Assembly (NCBI GenBank): GCA_034620365.1
Contig: JAQGEQ010000145.1
Location: forward strand, 1 to 64,000
DNA: 64,000 bases
Origin: Pegea sp. RAD2-039
Taxonomy: Eukaryota; Chordata; Thaliacea; Salpida; Salpidae
Reading direction: 5' to 3'
The notes below the pieces were generated by a model. It searched no databases, was not told the origin of the DNA, and saw only the letters and a program-made list of their open reading frames with translations. Of the stretch, positions 62,003-64,000 are shown piece after piece. Within the stretch, counting starts at the first letter, position 1. Every line of letters begins with the position of its first letter. The translations under genes and the position numbers were made by a program.

Positions 62003-63834
62003 ATGTCTAATGTTTATAGAATAATTTCTAGAAATTTTTCTGTTTCACCTCATTTTTATGCTTTTGATAAATATATACCTAAAAAATCGTTAAGTGATTT
62101 TCACAAAAAGAAAGCTTATACCCCATTAAAGACACCACCTATGAGTATTGCAGCTAAGAAACTTGGGTAAGAAAAATATCCCTTTTAACTGATATCAATT
62201 AGTTATTTTTAGATTTAAAAATAAAGTTGAAATGTATCCTGAATATCCTATGGAAGAACCACCTAAGATTTGGATGATTCAACAAACAAAAAAGTTGAAG
62301 GGTTATCCTTACTGGGTTAAAAATATCATGAAAGAATTAGGATTAAGTAAAGTGAGTTTTTTTTATATTTTGATAATTATTTAGTCTTTTTCTCAGAAAT
62401 ATTCAGAATATTATGTATTTAAGAGCTTTTAAATTATTATTTTTTAAAATTACTTATAATTTGTAATTTGTAAGTAGATATTCAATCTTAACCATTTTTA
62501 TTTCATATATAATTACATAAAGTAAAGTTTTCTTCCTTGAATTATCAACTTATTGATTCAAATAAATCTAATTTATTTAATTAGATTAATTATCTGTTGG
62601 TCATACTAAAAATAAATTTGATAAAGCATAAAAGTTTAATAAAGTCAAATTGGGTTTATTTATTTGATCTTTAAAAACTCGCCAACACCATTAAACAAAT
62701 TTTTCTTGCATATAAATCTTGTAGCTTGTGGTCTAGGGCACTAAAACTTCTTTGCTACTAGCACCAACAGCAGCCAGCACTTTGTGAGCTTTTAAAAATA
62801 ATTTTATTGATTTTTTTTATTAACTTTCTTTTAGGTTGGGCAAATTAGTTTACAAACAAATTCTCCGAAAATAAATGATTTGTTGTGGGATGTGAAAGCT
62901 GTTGTAAAGTAAGTTTTGTTGATAAAATCCAAAAGTTTTACTTTCTCATCGATTTTTGTTTCGAAAATTATATTTGCACGATTTGATAAGTTATTAGAAG
63001 ACATTTTTGAAAGTTTTTTAATTTTGTGAAAGATTAGAAGCTTCCAACTCTAATTACTTGATTATTAACTTGCCAACTCACACGGTGTCTTTACCAATAT
63101 GGATGTCAACCTTGTAGTTGCTTGGGGGGAAGCAAAGCCTATGGGAGTCAACTCAGACAGAAAACCTCCACCTTGGTGTCCTTGGTGACACTAAACAGCG
63201 AATCTAAACAAGGGGGTTAACCAGCTTATGCTACTTTGCACTATAATCGAATGAAGTGAAGTTTGAATGTCGACTTCTATCTATCTACTACTTCAGTTGA
63301 TGATAAAATCTGTTTTAATTTATTTGTTTATAAATTGAGTTGAAATTAAAATCTTATAAGTTTTCTTTCATTTATTCTTACATAGAATTCAGCCAGTCAG
63401 ATTTCCTGGTGGTCTACCCACCGCTGATGATGTTGGTTACACAAAGCTTCTTTCAAATGGTGATTTTGTGATTAACAAAAGTATGAAACCAACTTATGTA
63501 GAAGATTCTATCCCATTACCTGATGAAAGTGATTATATGGTTAGTTTGTTGGTTCCTTGTACAAGTTCACTTCGTGTTGAATAAATAAACTAAAACTGAA
63601 TTTCAATAATTTTAAAGTTTTATAAAAAGTAAATCAGATTGAAAGCTAACTTATTGCTATTAGGTGGTAGATGGTTATCGAATGTGCACAAACTGTAAAC
63701 AGAAAAGATGCCTTCTGTTGGGAGTGTGTCAGAAATTAGTTGATCAATCAAAGAAAAATCCTCTTGAAGTCCTTGGACCACGTCTCTTCAATTTCGTTGA
63801 AAATCCCAACAAAAAATTGAAAAATGATAAATAA
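62003..63834 (+). CDS. MRPL30: Mitochondrial ribosomal protein uL30m with a Cys-rich C-terminal extension
   Basis: Five exons: 62,003-62,166; 62,213-62,351; 62,835-62,908; 63,386-63,539; 63,664-63,834, giving 233 residues. The N-terminus (VYRIISRNFSVSP) is basic and hydroxylated, as in a mitochondrial presequence. The core has the L30 blocks: PKIWMIQQTKKLKG, PYWVKNIMKELGL, the segment ending VVKIQPVRFPGGLP, and LLSNGDFVINKSMKP. Known: a protein of the mitochondrial large ribosomal subunit. The last exon adds about 56 residues with CTNC then CLLGVC, four cysteines that could bind zinc; I do not know this from human uL30m. Introns 2 and 4 are longer (483 and 477 nt), and intron 4 contains a dispersed repeat. 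The gene is very AT-rich and has no TGACGTCA. Confidence 0.85.
63060..63260. mobile_element. Dispersed repeat fragment in uL30m intron 4
   Basis: This GC-richer patch in an AT-rich intron contains CACTAAACAGCGAA, nearly identical to CGCTAAACAGCGAA at about 51,830. The family is probably SINE-like; the ends are unclear. Confidence 0.4.
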
Positions 63835-64000
63835 ATTATTTGTTGAATTGTTTCTATTTGTTTTTAATCATACTAATAAATTTATAAGACGAAATAAACT
63901 CAATTTGTTGCAACTTTTTCCATCTTATCATTTTAAAAGCTATTCTTGAAATTTATTTATTAAGTGAGTTTTATGAAGCTAGTATTCATCTCATGAAAGT

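Overview
This is a compact, AT-rich animal (metazoan) nuclear genome segment. Spliceosomal GT-AG introns are tiny (mostly 45-57 nt, one of 36 nt). The genes are animal ones: Pellino, SREBP, cortactin, an inward-rectifier K+ channel, transmembrane adenylyl cyclase, troponin C, a VWA/sushi/EGF protein, a cystine-knot mucin/VWF-type C-terminus, LSD1, PEX3, MOSMO and a CDKL1-type kinase. I cannot name the species. A cardiac-type troponin C argues for an animal with troponin-regulated muscle. Acceptor-like AGs just before many start codons, and a 19-nt gap between two genes, suggest spliced-leader trans-splicing with operons; this is inference.

Layout, left to right: 3' end of a secreted cystine-knot protein (+, 1-502); LINE fragment (about 1.43-2.89 kb); tRNA-Val-derived SINE (4.2 kb); Kir channel (+, 5.2-6.4 kb); KDM1A/LSD1 (-, 7.4-10.6 kb) with a 29-bp minisatellite in an intron; AT-rich desert; Pellino (+, 13.6-15.1 kb); a roughly 35-exon VWA/CCP/EGF protein (-, 15.35-27.06 kb) carrying SINE and LINE insertions and an internal exon duplication; a coiled-coil protein (+, 28.0-29.4 kb); PEX3 and MOSMO (+, 30.9-32.4 kb); troponin C (+, 32.8-34.0 kb); adenylyl cyclase (-, 36.3-41.1 kb); SREBP (-, 45.2-49.0 kb); degraded repeats (49.9-52.1 kb); CDKL1/4-like kinase (+, 53.1-55.0 kb); cortactin (-, 57.2-59.5 kb); SINE with a LINE tail (60.4-60.6 kb); mitochondrial ribosomal protein uL30m (+, 62.0-63.8 kb).

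The outstanding signal is the palindrome TGACGTCA (the full cAMP-response element), often extended to GATGACGTCATC. I count about 180 exact copies by eye, where base composition predicts fewer than one. Copies sit in introns, exons and close flanks of most genes. They are absent from the AT-rich intergenic deserts, the Kir gene and the uL30m gene. Many tiny introns hold exactly two copies, one near each end. In exons the copies appear only in the two frames that avoid TGA and fall mostly in linkers, but one covers the codon of a catalytic aspartate in adenylyl cyclase. A second recurrent motif is the RFX X-box-type inverted repeat (GTTGCCATGGCAAC and variants).

The genes share no single pathway. 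Several are signalling or trafficking proteins (cyclase, Pellino, CDKL kinase, cortactin, MOSMO), and two are lipid/peroxisome genes (SREBP, PEX3). All multi-exon gene models below were assembled by eye from open frames, GT-AG boundaries, phase and remembered family sequences; none was checked against transcripts.
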